Assembly: GCA_003116855.1 (NCBI GenBank)
Contig: BEWT01000008.1
Location: 1-33,602 of the forward strand
Source of the DNA: Desulfurococcaceae archaeon AG1
GTDB lineage: Archaea > Thermoproteota > Thermoprotei_A > Sulfolobales > AG1
Length of the DNA: 33,602 nt
Direction: 5' to 3'
The notes beneath the pieces were generated by a model. The model saw nothing but the letters and a program-made list of their open reading frames with translations, ran no database searches and was not told where the DNA came from. Shown here piece after piece: positions 17,606-25,477 of the stretch; positions within the stretch are counted from its first letter, which is position 1, and each line of letters starts with the position of its first letter. A program made the position numbers and the translations under genes.

Positions 17606-18296
17606 GTACCACCGTCCTTACATTGAGATCCTTTATAACTTCTCTCCACTCATTGCCTATAGATACTAAAGAGAAGATCCCTGCGAGATCGGCCTTGGCA
17701 TTCCTAACAATGTTGATCAATGCCTTAAGGGTTCTCCCGCTCCTCAAAAGATCGTCAACTATAAGTACCCTGGATCCCTTTTTCAGACCCTCTTTAGGCA
17801 CATAGAGCGTAACCAAGCTTGGCGGGTCTCTTGAGAAATACGTCTCCTCGTAGAATTCGCTGAAACCAAGCTCCTTCCTCCTCTTAGCAACAACAAGATC
17901 TAGATCCAGGGTTGATGCTACAGCAAGAGCGATCGGTATACCATCAACCTCTGTTGTTAAGGCAACATCTATCTGCTCGTCTTTGAAGCGATAATAAGCC
18001 TCAATAGATGCTAGCCATAGAATATCTGTTCTATATACGAGGCTATACATATCAACAACATTACCGTCAACAAATCTTAGCTCCCTAGCTATAACGTCTC
18101 TCACAACACCCTTCTCTATAAGTGTTCTAAGTATCTCTGAAGCCCTCTCTCTAGTGGGTCTAACGATCCCCGCTATATATCTCCACAACACCGGGGCCGG
18201 TATCTTAAGAACCTCTTGTAGATAGCTATACTTAACGCTCCTCTTTATAAGCCTGAGTGCGGCTATGCATATATACCTCTCATCCTTCACGATCAT
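17592..18296 (-). CDS. gfcR: GfcR-type orphan phosphoribosyltransferase transcription regulator
   Basis: 234 residues. A helix-turn-helix-type N-terminal domain (about 1-70, with LQEVLKIPAPVLWRYIAG) is fused to a phosphoribosyltransferase-fold domain. The PRPP-binding loop VLIVDDLLRSGRTL is at about 177-190. This architecture matches archaeal GfcR and bacterial PurR-like regulators, which sense PRPP or related nucleotides rather than catalyse transfer. Haloarchaeal GfcR controls sugar catabolism genes; targets here are unknown. It is first in a two-gene unit with the citG-like gene, overlapping it by 14 nt. An orotate phosphoribosyltransferase is less likely given the DNA-binding domain. Confidence 0.85.
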   Translation of the reverse strand: MIVKDERYICIAALRLIKRSVKYSYLQEVLKIPAPVLWRYIAGIVRPTRERASEILRTLIEKGVVRDVIARELRFVDGNVVDMYSLVYRTDILWLASIEAYYRFKDEQIDVALTTEVDGIPIALAVASTLDLDLVVAKRRKELGFSEFYEETYFSRDPPSLVTLYVPKEGLKKGSRVLIVDDLLRSGRTLKALINIVRNAKADLAGIFSLVSIGNEWREVIKDLNVRTVVLVSR

Positions 18297-18389
18297 TCTA
18301 ATACATCCATCAATAATTCATTACTGTGGGATTTATAACTATTAACCAATCTATGTAAATAACGATCTCCCATATAGAGGCTATAACAA

Positions 18390-18866
18390 CTAGACCCTTT
18401 CACTCCTTCTCTTCCTAGCCCTCTCGACCATCGCGCTCTCAAATACCTCGAGAACCTGGAAGATCTCAGGGCCTAGGGCTATAATATCATACTCAGCTAT
18501 GATCCCAACCAGTCTATCCCCCTTCATGACTGGCATGTGCCTCTTACCCGTCCTGATCATGGTCTCTATAACCTTATCGATGGGGGTTGAAGCCTCGACA
18601 TATATGAGGGGGCTCGACATGATTCTTCCAACACTTACCTCATTAGGATTAAGCCCTCTAGCAACAACTTTTTCAAGAATATCATGGCTAGTAACAATTC
18701 CAACAGGCTTTCCACCGCTATCGACTATTATTACAGAACCTATCCTATTTTCGGCCATTATCTTAGCAGCCTTAGCAACGCTCTCCTCAAGCTTTAAGGT
18801 GATAGGGTTTGGTGTCATTATATCTTCAGCCTTTATCACCACAACCCCCAAGGAGAGTGCTTTCAA
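18390..18866 (-). CDS. CBS-domain pair protein
   Basis: About 150-158 residues, almost entirely one tandem CBS (Bateman) module. The first repeat begins AEDIMTPNPITL and contains GSVIIVD and PVGIVTSHDIL. The second begins VGRIMSSPLIYV and contains HMPVM and LVGIIAEYDI. Such modules bind adenine nucleotides or SAM and usually regulate a partner protein; no fused effector is present. The start is uncertain: TTG 18866 is the longest option, but TTG 18851 or the paired GTGs at 18842/18839 are more usual relative to the first CBS motif. Confidence 0.88.
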   Translation of the reverse strand: MKALSLGVVVIKAEDIMTPNPITLKLEESVAKAAKIMAENRIGSVIIVDSGGKPVGIVTSHDILEKVVARGLNPNEVSVGRIMSSPLIYVEASTPIDKVIETMIRTGKRHMPVMKGDRLVGIIAEYDIIALGPEIFQVLEVFESAMVERARKRRSERV

Positions 18867-19072
18867 AGGTTAATAGGGATTTCACTCCAGACCCTATCTC
18901 ATGCATATAAATAGCACATAGATCATCAGTATAACTAGGTTAATGATCAGATATCAAGATCACAGGCTAAGATAAACGTCTTCGAGCTTCTCATTACTTT
19001 TATCGATATTGATAAACAATGCTCAAACCTCTCAAGAAATATTATAACGCTTAAAATCCCTGGTGTGAGGAT
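18867..19072. other. Intergenic region between divergent CBS and lplB genes
   Basis: Contains ATGCATATAAATA (about 18902-18914), a TATA-like site readable on either strand, and AT-rich sequence before lplB. No gene seen. Confidence 0.35.
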
Positions 19073-19390
19073 ATGGTGGAGGGCGGTTCGCCCCTGAGAA
19101 TCGGCATATATGAGCACAAAGCGCCTAAGGGATTAATAAGAGTTACCGTCAAGGTTGTTGATGGGGTGATAGAGGATATAAGAATAGCCGGGGATTTCTT
19201 CATATATCCAGAGGACTTCGTATATGAGCTAGAACAGAAGCTCCGAGGGTTAAAGGCAGAACCAGCTGCTATAGGCAGAGTTGTCGAGGATCTCTTCCGA
19301 TCGGAGCATGTAGAAAGTGTGGGATCGAGCGTTGATGACTTCAAAACAGCTATAGTTAGTGCGGTTAAAGAGGCTGGTGAGGTTTGCTAG
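19073..19390 (+). CDS. lplB: Lipoate-protein ligase accessory/C-terminal subunit (LplB)
   Basis: 105 residues corresponding to the C-terminal domain of bacterial LplA. Archaea such as Thermoplasma encode this as a separate LplB needed for lipoate activation. The visible core is LIRVTVKVVDGVIEDIRIAG, then FFIYPEDF and a helical C-terminus. The small size, the core pattern and the immediately following lplA support the call. The start ATG at 19073 has GTGAGG just upstream. It overlaps the lplA start by a few bases, so the two parts are made together. Confidence 0.88.
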   Translation: MVEGGSPLRIGIYEHKAPKGLIRVTVKVVDGVIEDIRIAGDFFIYPEDFVYELEQKLRGLKAEPAAIGRVVEDLFRSEHVESVGSSVDDFKTAIVSAVKEAGEVC

Positions 19391-20205
19391 AGCAGAGGGA
19401 GCTCAGAGTTCTCATATATGAGAGCCCTGATGATCCGTATAAGAGCCTGGCTTTTGAGGAGGCGATGTGGAGAGCCCTAAGATCAAACCTAATCCCGGAT
19501 ACACTAAGGATCTGGAGGCATAGGAACGCTGTGATCTTAGGGTACTTCCAGCTAGCTGAGGAGGAAGTGAATTTCGAGAGGGCTAAGGAGAAAGGTATCG
19601 ATATTGTGAGGAGATTCACTGGAGGCGGGGCTGTCTACCACGACCTCGGATGCCTTGTATGGTCAATAGCGGTTAAAGGCCCTAAGAATGGTGGGACTAA
19701 GTTCCTCTATGGGGATCTGCTTAGCGGTTTTGTAGAAGCCTTGAGGATCTTGGGCGTTAATGCATATATAGAAAACGTTAATGACGTGGTAATAGACACG
19801 CCAGCCGGTAGGAGAAAGGTATCGGGTACAGCAGCTACTCTCGCCGAGAACTACTATCTACTCCACGGAACCCTATTGGTAGAAACAGATCTAGAGATCC
19901 TTAGCAGCGTTTTGAAAGTATCAAGAGCAAAGCTTGCAGATAAAAAGATATCCGAGGTCAAGTATAGAGTAGCTAATCTAAACGATGCTCTGGGGAAGAG
20001 ATTCCATATGAGCGATATAATTGACGCCATTATAAAGGCATATTCAAAGATCCTTGGCAAGAGGGCTGTTATAGACCTACCATCAAGGGAAGAGTTAAAC
20101 TTAGCACGAAAGCTATATAATGCCAAGTACTCCAAACCTGAGTGGAATCTCCTCAGATTCCCCTCAAAATACTTCGAAGAAGATATCAACCGTGATAGCA
20201 AATGA
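19384..20205 (+). CDS. lplA: Lipoate-protein ligase A, catalytic subunit
   Basis: 273 residues of the biotin/lipoate ligase fold without the bacterial C-terminal domain, which is encoded just upstream. The RRFTGGGAVYHD motif is at 76-87. The lipoyl-AMP-binding lysine K145 lies in KVSGTA, followed by HGTLLV. It activates lipoate with ATP and attaches it to lipoyl domains or GcvH. The start TTG 19384 overlaps the lplB stop. Its own stop overlaps the ATG of otsB (ATGA). A lipoate-dependent complex must be encoded elsewhere. Confidence 0.93.
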   Translation: MLEQRELRVLIYESPDDPYKSLAFEEAMWRALRSNLIPDTLRIWRHRNAVILGYFQLAEEEVNFERAKEKGIDIVRRFTGGGAVYHDLGCLVWSIAVKGPKNGGTKFLYGDLLSGFVEALRILGVNAYIENVNDVVIDTPAGRRKVSGTAATLAENYYLLHGTLLVETDLEILSSVLKVSRAKLADKKISEVKYRVANLNDALGKRFHMSDIIDAIIKAYSKILGKRAVIDLPSREELNLARKLYNAKYSKPEWNLLRFPSKYFEEDINRDSK

Positions 20206-21035
20206 AAGCCCAGAGTAACGAAAAGCGATGTCCAAAACACCTGCTCACAATCGGGTTGAAGGAAGTACTTACTAAAGTTAGCAACTCACAGCTAGTAGCT
20301 ATCTTTCTCGACTACGATGGAACATTAAGCCCGATACCGAGGAGAGTAACTAAGCTAGAGAGACCTCTTAGCGAGACTTCCAGAAACATAATCTACGAGC
20401 TATCCAAACAAAACAAAGTAAGGATCTTTATAATAAGCGGGAGAAGTGTGGAATCTTTAAAAAGGCTTGTAGGCATAGATAGCATCCATTACATAGGGGT
20501 CCACGGCCATATAATAAGAGGACCGGACATCGAGTATACGCACAACGCTTTAGAAGGGTTTAAAAGCGTCATTAATGATATAAGGGGCAGGATCATTGAA
20601 ACGCTCTCCAAGGTTGAGGGTGTAGTAATTGAGGATAAAGGTGTAGCTTTATCAATACACTACCGAGGGGTTGATAGATATAGATCTAGAGAGATCCTCG
20701 AACAGGTATTGAGAATATCCTCAGAATACTATGGAGTAAAACTCTCAAAAGGTAAAAAAATATTAGAGGTACTTCCAAACACAGGTTGGGATAAGGGTAA
20801 AGCTATAGACTATGTGTTAGCAATACTATCAACAAAAACTGGTTTAAGTATTAACAGAATAGCCCCCATATATTTCGGTGATGACAAGAGTGATGAAAAT
20901 GGTTTCAAGCTATTGAGAGGGAAAGGCGTGGGTGTAAGGGTCGGCTATAGGTGTAACACTAATGCTGAATACTATGTCGATAGCACAGACGACGTAGTTA
21001 AATTCTTAAACGAGTTGAAACGCTGGGTTTCATGA
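20202..21035 (+). CDS. otsB: Trehalose-6-phosphate phosphatase-like HAD hydrolase (OtsB)
   Basis: 277 residues of the HAD superfamily, OtsB type. The nucleophile and acid are in DYDGTLSPIP (D37, D39). Motif II is FIISGRS, the GVHGH cap-region block follows, and motif III/IV covers WDKGKA and YFGDDKSDENGF. It would dephosphorylate trehalose-6-phosphate, or possibly another glycosyl phosphate. No OtsA/TPS or TreT gene is in the window. Overlap with lplA by ATGA is structural rather than an obvious pathway link. Confidence 0.87.
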   Translation: MKAQSNEKRCPKHLLTIGLKEVLTKVSNSQLVAIFLDYDGTLSPIPRRVTKLERPLSETSRNIIYELSKQNKVRIFIISGRSVESLKRLVGIDSIHYIGVHGHIIRGPDIEYTHNALEGFKSVINDIRGRIIETLSKVEGVVIEDKGVALSIHYRGVDRYRSREILEQVLRISSEYYGVKLSKGKKILEVLPNTGWDKGKAIDYVLAILSTKTGLSINRIAPIYFGDDKSDENGFKLLRGKGVGVRVGYRCNTNAEYYVDSTDDVVKFLNELKRWVS

Positions 21036-21371
21036 ACGCCTGATCAAAGCCTTAGCTAGACACAACCACACAGGCGGTTTTAGCATAACCTACACCTATT
21101 GCTTCCCCAACACAGGGCCCTTTAACTCTCTCTAAAGCGCTTAATAATACATAGGCTAAATCAGGTATTCTGCCCACAAGGTGTTAAGATAAAACAATTA
21201 AAATTATCATGAATATTTGTGTTAAATAGTAAGTAATATATTATTAAAGTTATAATTATAATATTCATGATGCTATACCGATCTTTCGGCAAGAGAAAAA
21301 AGCCTATATCAGGGCCTGCTAGTTCTGTGAATATATTTTTGCCTAAACCATACTTATACTGGTGGGGTGTC
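21036..21371 (+). repeat. AT-rich intergenic region with a 12-bp perfect inverted repeat
   Basis: ATCATGAATATT (21206-21217) and its exact complement AATATTCATGAT (21260-21271) bound about 42 nt of very AT-rich sequence. No flanking direct duplication is visible. An in-frame ATG in the right arm (21267) would extend citrate synthase by 35 residues, but that part does not resemble the enzyme. GGTGG at 21361-21365 serves the TTG start at 21372. Confidence 0.6.
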
Positions 21372-22532
21372 TTGTCTAGCTCTAAACCCCAGATATTCAA
21401 GGGTTTAGAAGGCGTATATGTGTCTGAAACCAGGTTAAGCTATATAGATGGTCTTAATTCCAGGCTATACTATGTCGGGTATAGAATTGAGGATCTGGTT
21501 GCATTCTCAAACTATGAGGAGGTAGCCTTTCTCCTCTACTTCTACAGACTTCCTAAGAAAGAGGAGTTCGAGCTATTCAGAGCACTCATGCGTGAAGCAA
21601 GAGAAGTTCCTCCAGATGTTGCCGATATTGTCAAGAGAATGGCGCTGAGGAATGCCCATCCGATGGATATCCTTAGGACATGTGTATCCTATATATCCAT
21701 GTACGATCCCGAGCTATATGTAGGCACTCGAGAGGCTAACATAAGAAAGGCTGTGAGGCTTGTATCGAAGATGCCAACCCTAGTAGCCCTCATCTACAGA
21801 GTTTCTAGGGGTCTGGAACCTATAGAACCTAGAAAAGATCTTGGTCATGCCGAGAACTTCCTATACATGTTACACGGAAAAGTCCCCTCCGAGTTCGAGG
21901 CTAAAGTGATGGACACGATATTCATCCTCCATGCAGAGCACGGGATGAACGCATCCTCATTCGCCTCACTAGTAACAGCATCAACACTCGCAGACATATA
22001 CTCAGCAGTAGTATCCGGGATCTCAACACTCAAAGGACCACTACATGGAGGAGCCGCTGAAGCTGCATACTACCAGTTCAAAGAGATAGGAGAGCCTGAG
22101 AGAGTCGAGGCATGGGTTCAAGAGGCTCTCAAGGCTAGGAGAAGGATCATGGGGATGGGTCATAGGGTTTACAAGTCATACGATCCGAGAGCAAAGATCA
22201 TGAAGGAGCTTGACGGAGAAATAGCCAGTAAATATGGAGGAGAGCCTGAGAAGCTTTACAAGATCGCGATAAAGCTAGAAGAAGTTGCTCTCAAAGAATT
22301 CGAAGCAAGAGGGAGAACAGATATACAGCCCAACATCGACTACTACACACCAATAGCCTACACAGCACTAAAGATACCCCCAGAGCTATTCACCTTAACA
22401 TTCGCAGCATCCAGAACTGTTGGATGGACAGCAAAAGTGATAGAATATGTACAGGATAACAGACTGATAAGGCCTCTCGACTACTACATAGGCGAGCTCG
22501 ATAAGAAATACATACCAATAACCGAGAGATAG
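21372..22532 (+). CDS. gltA: Citrate synthase
   Basis: 386 residues from TTG 21372, a normal length for archaeal citrate synthase. It begins near KGLEGVYVSETRLSYIDG, as expected. Active-site histidines lie in HAEHGMNASS (about 187) and GPLHGGAAE (about 225), followed by GMGHRVYK (about 262) and the C-terminal Asp/Arg region NIDYYTP...AASRTVGW. It condenses oxaloacetate and acetyl-CoA. 2-Methylcitrate synthase belongs to the same family and cannot be excluded. GGTGG is placed 6 nt upstream of the TTG. It is a single gene after the lipoate/trehalose operon. Confidence 0.92.
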   Translation: MSSSKPQIFKGLEGVYVSETRLSYIDGLNSRLYYVGYRIEDLVAFSNYEEVAFLLYFYRLPKKEEFELFRALMREAREVPPDVADIVKRMALRNAHPMDILRTCVSYISMYDPELYVGTREANIRKAVRLVSKMPTLVALIYRVSRGLEPIEPRKDLGHAENFLYMLHGKVPSEFEAKVMDTIFILHAEHGMNASSFASLVTASTLADIYSAVVSGISTLKGPLHGGAAEAAYYQFKEIGEPERVEAWVQEALKARRRIMGMGHRVYKSYDPRAKIMKELDGEIASKYGGEPEKLYKIAIKLEEVALKEFEARGRTDIQPNIDYYTPIAYTALKIPPELFTLTFAASRTVGWTAKVIEYVQDNRLIRPLDYYIGELDKKYIPITER

Positions 22533-22634
22533 CCGTAGAAAGCAGATGACAAACAAAAGCCCGAGGTTTGAGCCCTAGTTCGAGTTTTACAGGTTTTACA
22601 AACCCCTTTTATTTTCTATCTAACCAATAGTATC

Positions 22635-23006
22635 ATGGGGAGTAGAATGGGTTCTAAGGGGAAGAAACCGCTCTCTGTAATGGAAAAGAGGCAAAAACGC
22701 CTGTTAGAGGAGAAGGAGAAGAAGCCTAAGGAAGAGAAAAAGCCTAAAAAAGCCGAAAGCTATGTCGCCGTATCCTCAACCCTCAACATAGACGCCTCGC
22801 TATACTCAAAAATAGGAAAAGAACTCCAGGAGCTAAGCGTGATAACCCCAGCCGTTATAGCCCAGAAATACTCAATACAAGTATCATTAGCAAAAGCCGT
22901 CCTAAGATCCCTGGAGAGAGAAGGACTCGTATCGCTTATCGCTAAGAGCAGGAGAACCCATATATACATACCTGTAAAGGCTCCTCAACGACCTTCCGCA
23001 TCCTAG
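22635..23006 (+). CDS. rps25e: 30S ribosomal protein S25e
   Basis: 123 residues. A Lys/Glu-rich N-terminal tail (about 1-43) is typical of archaeal and eukaryotic S25e. It is followed by a winged-helix core with LYSKIGKELQELSVITPAVIAQKYSIQ and the block SLAKAVLRSLEREGLV, ending in THIYIP. The ATG at 22635 may be leaderless. A second in-frame ATG at 22647 is preceded by GGGGAGT and is an equally good start. A box C/D sRNA gene follows closely. Confidence 0.92.
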   Translation: MGSRMGSKGKKPLSVMEKRQKRLLEEKEKKPKEEKKPKKAESYVAVSSTLNIDASLYSKIGKELQELSVITPAVIAQKYSIQVSLAKAVLRSLEREGLVSLIAKSRRTHIYIPVKAPQRPSAS

Positions 23007-23017
23007 TTTCCTAAATG

Positions 23018-23075
23018 GCATGTGATGAAGGCAGGTATTTCTGATACGATGAGGAGTGACACCAGAACTGATCTT
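23018..23075 (+). ncRNA. Box C/D guide sRNA
   Basis: Box C GTGATGA (23022-23028, perfect consensus), 12-nt guide, box D' CTGA (23041-23044), 2-nt spacer, box C' CGATGA (23047-23052), 15-nt guide region, box D CTGA (23068-23071). The length (about 55 nt) and layout are those of archaeal sRNAs. Predicted targets are AAAUACCUGCCU for D' (fifth base A methylated) and UUCUGGUGUCAC for D (fifth base G methylated). It sits in the 117-nt gap between rps25e and trmI and may be co-transcribed. Confidence 0.85.
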
Positions 23076-23123
23076 TATTTACCATAACCAGCTAACCCGT
23101 TCTCTGGTGGTGATGCCAAAAGT

Positions 23124-23930
23124 ATGGTTGAAGAAATAGCGGAGGGTTCATGGATCCTACTCTATATAGATAGGAAGAGGAGAAAGATCCTGAGGGTTAG
23201 TAGTAAGGCGAAATACTCAAGCGACAAGGGAACAATAGATCTTGGCGGACTCATAGGCTCGACATACGGCGTTAGAGTAACAACAAGTATCGGGGCTAAG
23301 GCTTATATCTATAAACCCACCACCTGTGATCTGGTCTACTCAGTCTTCTCAAGACCCTCCCAAGTGATATATCCAAAAGATGCTGGCTATGCTATACTTA
23401 TGCTCGATATATCGCCTGGGAAGAAGATCCTGGAGATAGGCGTGGGTTCAGGCGTAATGACAGCCCTCATAGCAAACCTAGTAAGGCCTGAGGGAAGAGT
23501 ATATGCCTACGAGATTAGAGAGGATATGGCTAAGATAGCTCTAGAAAATCTAAGAAGGATCGGTATGGATAGATACGTTGAACTAAAGATCAGAGACGCT
23601 GCCCAGGGGGTTGATGAGAAGGATCTAGATGCCGCGTTCATAGATATAGGGGATCCATGGAGAGTTGTTGATGTAGTGTATAACGCACTTAAACCAGGAT
23701 CGCCAGCAGCTTTCTTCACACCAACTTTTAACCAGCTCCTAAAGCTACACACAGCCTTAATAGAGCATACAGGGTGGGGGTATATAGAGTGTGTAGAGAT
23801 CCTTGAAAGACCTATCGAGCTTAAGGAAAACGCCGTTAGACCCTCTACCAGAATGATAGCCCATACAGGTTTCATAGTTACTGCTAAAAAGCACTTAAAA
23901 GACTCATCGGATAAATCAATTGGTGATTAG
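23124..23930 (+). CDS. trmI: tRNA (adenine-N1) methyltransferase TrmI (m1A57/58)
   Basis: 268 residues. A small N-terminal beta domain (about 1-65) is followed by a Rossmann methyltransferase domain. Motif I is ILEIGVGSG (about 102-110), the acidic SAM-binding residue is in YAYEIRED, and motif IV is FIDIGDPW (about 172-179). This is characteristic of TrmI, which in archaea methylates A58, and A57 as an intermediate to m1I57. GGTGGTGA ends about 9 nt before ATG 23124. Its last codons supply the Shine-Dalgarno of the following coiled-coil gene. Confidence 0.92.
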   Translation: MVEEIAEGSWILLYIDRKRRKILRVSSKAKYSSDKGTIDLGGLIGSTYGVRVTTSIGAKAYIYKPTTCDLVYSVFSRPSQVIYPKDAGYAILMLDISPGKKILEIGVGSGVMTALIANLVRPEGRVYAYEIREDMAKIALENLRRIGMDRYVELKIRDAAQGVDEKDLDAAFIDIGDPWRVVDVVYNALKPGSPAAFFTPTFNQLLKLHTALIEHTGWGYIECVEILERPIELKENAVRPSTRMIAHTGFIVTAKKHLKDSSDKSIGD

Positions 23931-23932
23931 CG

Positions 23933-24271
23933 ATAAAAATCGACAAGATCCTCGGGATCCTTGCTGAACTAGAGAAAGAACTAGAGGAGATCCTAAACCG
24001 CAGAGAAATCGATAGAGAGGAGATAACCAAAAACATATCGTCAGTATTAGAGAGAACACTAAGAAGTCTGGAAGACAATGCAGAGACCATCATAAAAAAT
24101 TTAGAAGAAAAACTTGAAAAAGAATTAAAACAGCTTGAAAAATATAGAGAAGAAGAGATCACCAAGATCCTTGCAGAAATAGACAGAACAGCAGAAAATA
24201 ATTACTCAAAAGCTGTTGAGGAAGGCCTTAAAACACTCTCAGAAATAGTGCGTGGAAAGAGAACCTCATAA
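23933..24271 (+). CDS. Coiled-coil protein before atpC, candidate ATPase peripheral-stalk subunit (H/G-like), ATA start
   Basis: A clear coding frame of 112 codons running from after a TGA (23924-23926) to TAA (24269-24271) with no ATG, GTG or TTG near its start; the only in-frame one is GTG close to the end. The translation is almost wholly charged heptads (for example LAELEKELEEIL, KNLEEKLEKELKQLEKY), a long single helix. GGTGA (23922-23926) lies 6 nt before ATA 23933, the same spacing used by ATG genes here, so ATA is the likely initiator. It precedes atpC on the same strand. Size and coiled-coil nature fit the H (G) subunit of A-type ATPases, which pairs with subunit E in the stator. Family membership rests on position and architecture, not on a specific motif. 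Confidence 0.65.
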   Translation: MKIDKILGILAELEKELEEILNRREIDREEITKNISSVLERTLRSLEDNAETIIKNLEEKLEKELKQLEKYREEEITKILAEIDRTAENNYSKAVEEGLKTLSEIVRGKRTS

Positions 24272-24413
24272 CCAAATCTAGCTCTCTCAAAACTTAACGA
24301 TGCAATACATAACGAATCTCTCCTACCCTTAGCTTCGAATATGATTGACTAGCTATATTCTCTATCTACCCAATTTTTAAGACTAGAGGTTCTATTGTCT
24401 AGCGGGGCTTTAA

Positions 24414-25418
24414 ATGGACTGGGATATCTATGCAGCTGTAAGGGCAAGGATTATCTATGCTGGAAGGCTTAGCAGAGATATTATAGAGGATGCAGCAAAT
24501 GCTGGAAGCGTTGCCGATGCTATAAACTACCTCAGGGAGAGCAGTTACTACGCATATATAAGAAACGTACCGGCTGAGCAAATAGATCTACTCGAGCTCT
24601 CGCTCTATCTGGGCCTCTACAAGTCTCTAGCCCCTCTTTTAGGGCTGGTCGATAAGAGCTATAGATCTATTGCCGAGCATGGGTTATTAATGATCGAAAA
24701 CAGGATCTTCTCATCAATCCTCCAATCAATTGTATCCGGTACATCGCTAAACATAGACCTAAAACTCTTCGAAGATACGAGACTGGGAGAAGCATATAGG
24801 ATAGCTGTCGAGGAGAGATCGATTACCAAGCTGTTGGAATATATGTCACGCATAGGCATGAAGGATTTTGTCACAACATACAATGCACTGACTAAGGCTG
24901 TTGATATGAGAAAAGCTATCCCCATAGCTACAGACTTGGGGTTGGTAAAAAGCCTATCAAGAATCATAGAAGATTTCCCCTCACTAGCCGAAATGGTGTG
25001 TCCTGAGAACGATTACATAGTGATCAACACCGCTATACGACTCTCTAGGGAAAGGTTAAAGGACTATATAGGCGCGGAAGAGCTCTCACAACTAGCTTGC
25101 TCCGTAAGCAAATCCGAGATCGAGGATCTATATAGCTATGTTAACGAGGAAGCAATCCTTAATACACTGAAGAAGATATATGGACCTACCCTTGTTCAGA
25201 AAGATCTTGAGAACTCTCTTATCAACATAAGAAAATATATAAGGAGAACTGTGAGAGATAGATGCGACAATGCCATGATCTCCTACCCCTTCGATCCTAA
25301 AGTTATATGGGCATCGATAAGGATAAGAATGCTTGATATAGAAGATATAATCACCATCATAAATGGGAAAAAAGCCGGATTCTCAAGCGATCTGATCAAA
25401 AAAATGCTCTCCATATAG
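24414..25418 (+). CDS. atpC: A-type ATPase subunit C (central stalk/d-like)
   Basis: 334 residues, all-helical. It resembles archaeal AtpC (eukaryotic V-ATPase d), the socket that couples the central shaft to the proteolipid ring. The C-terminal pattern ASIRIRMLDIEDIITIINGKK, with a following Gly/Ser/Ile helix, is the best-conserved element. TTTTTAA (24374-24380) is the probable TATA box, giving a very short leader before ATG 24414. It is separated from the main ATPase operon and converges with atpK. Confidence 0.88.
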   Translation: MDWDIYAAVRARIIYAGRLSRDIIEDAANAGSVADAINYLRESSYYAYIRNVPAEQIDLLELSLYLGLYKSLAPLLGLVDKSYRSIAEHGLLMIENRIFSSILQSIVSGTSLNIDLKLFEDTRLGEAYRIAVEERSITKLLEYMSRIGMKDFVTTYNALTKAVDMRKAIPIATDLGLVKSLSRIIEDFPSLAEMVCPENDYIVINTAIRLSRERLKDYIGAEELSQLACSVSKSEIEDLYSYVNEEAILNTLKKIYGPTLVQKDLENSLINIRKYIRRTVRDRCDNAMISYPFDPKVIWASIRIRMLDIEDIITIINGKKAGFSSDLIKKMLSI

Positions 25419-25477
25419 CGAGATAGCTTTTTAAATCACTTTATAAAAACACCAATATTCTATATACTAGCACTAGC

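Noticed and set aside
21267-21371. 35-residue N-terminal extension of citrate synthase from ATG 21267
   Set aside because: The residues do not resemble citrate synthase, the ATG lies in an inverted repeat arm, and TTG 21372 has a good GGTGG site and gives the normal length.
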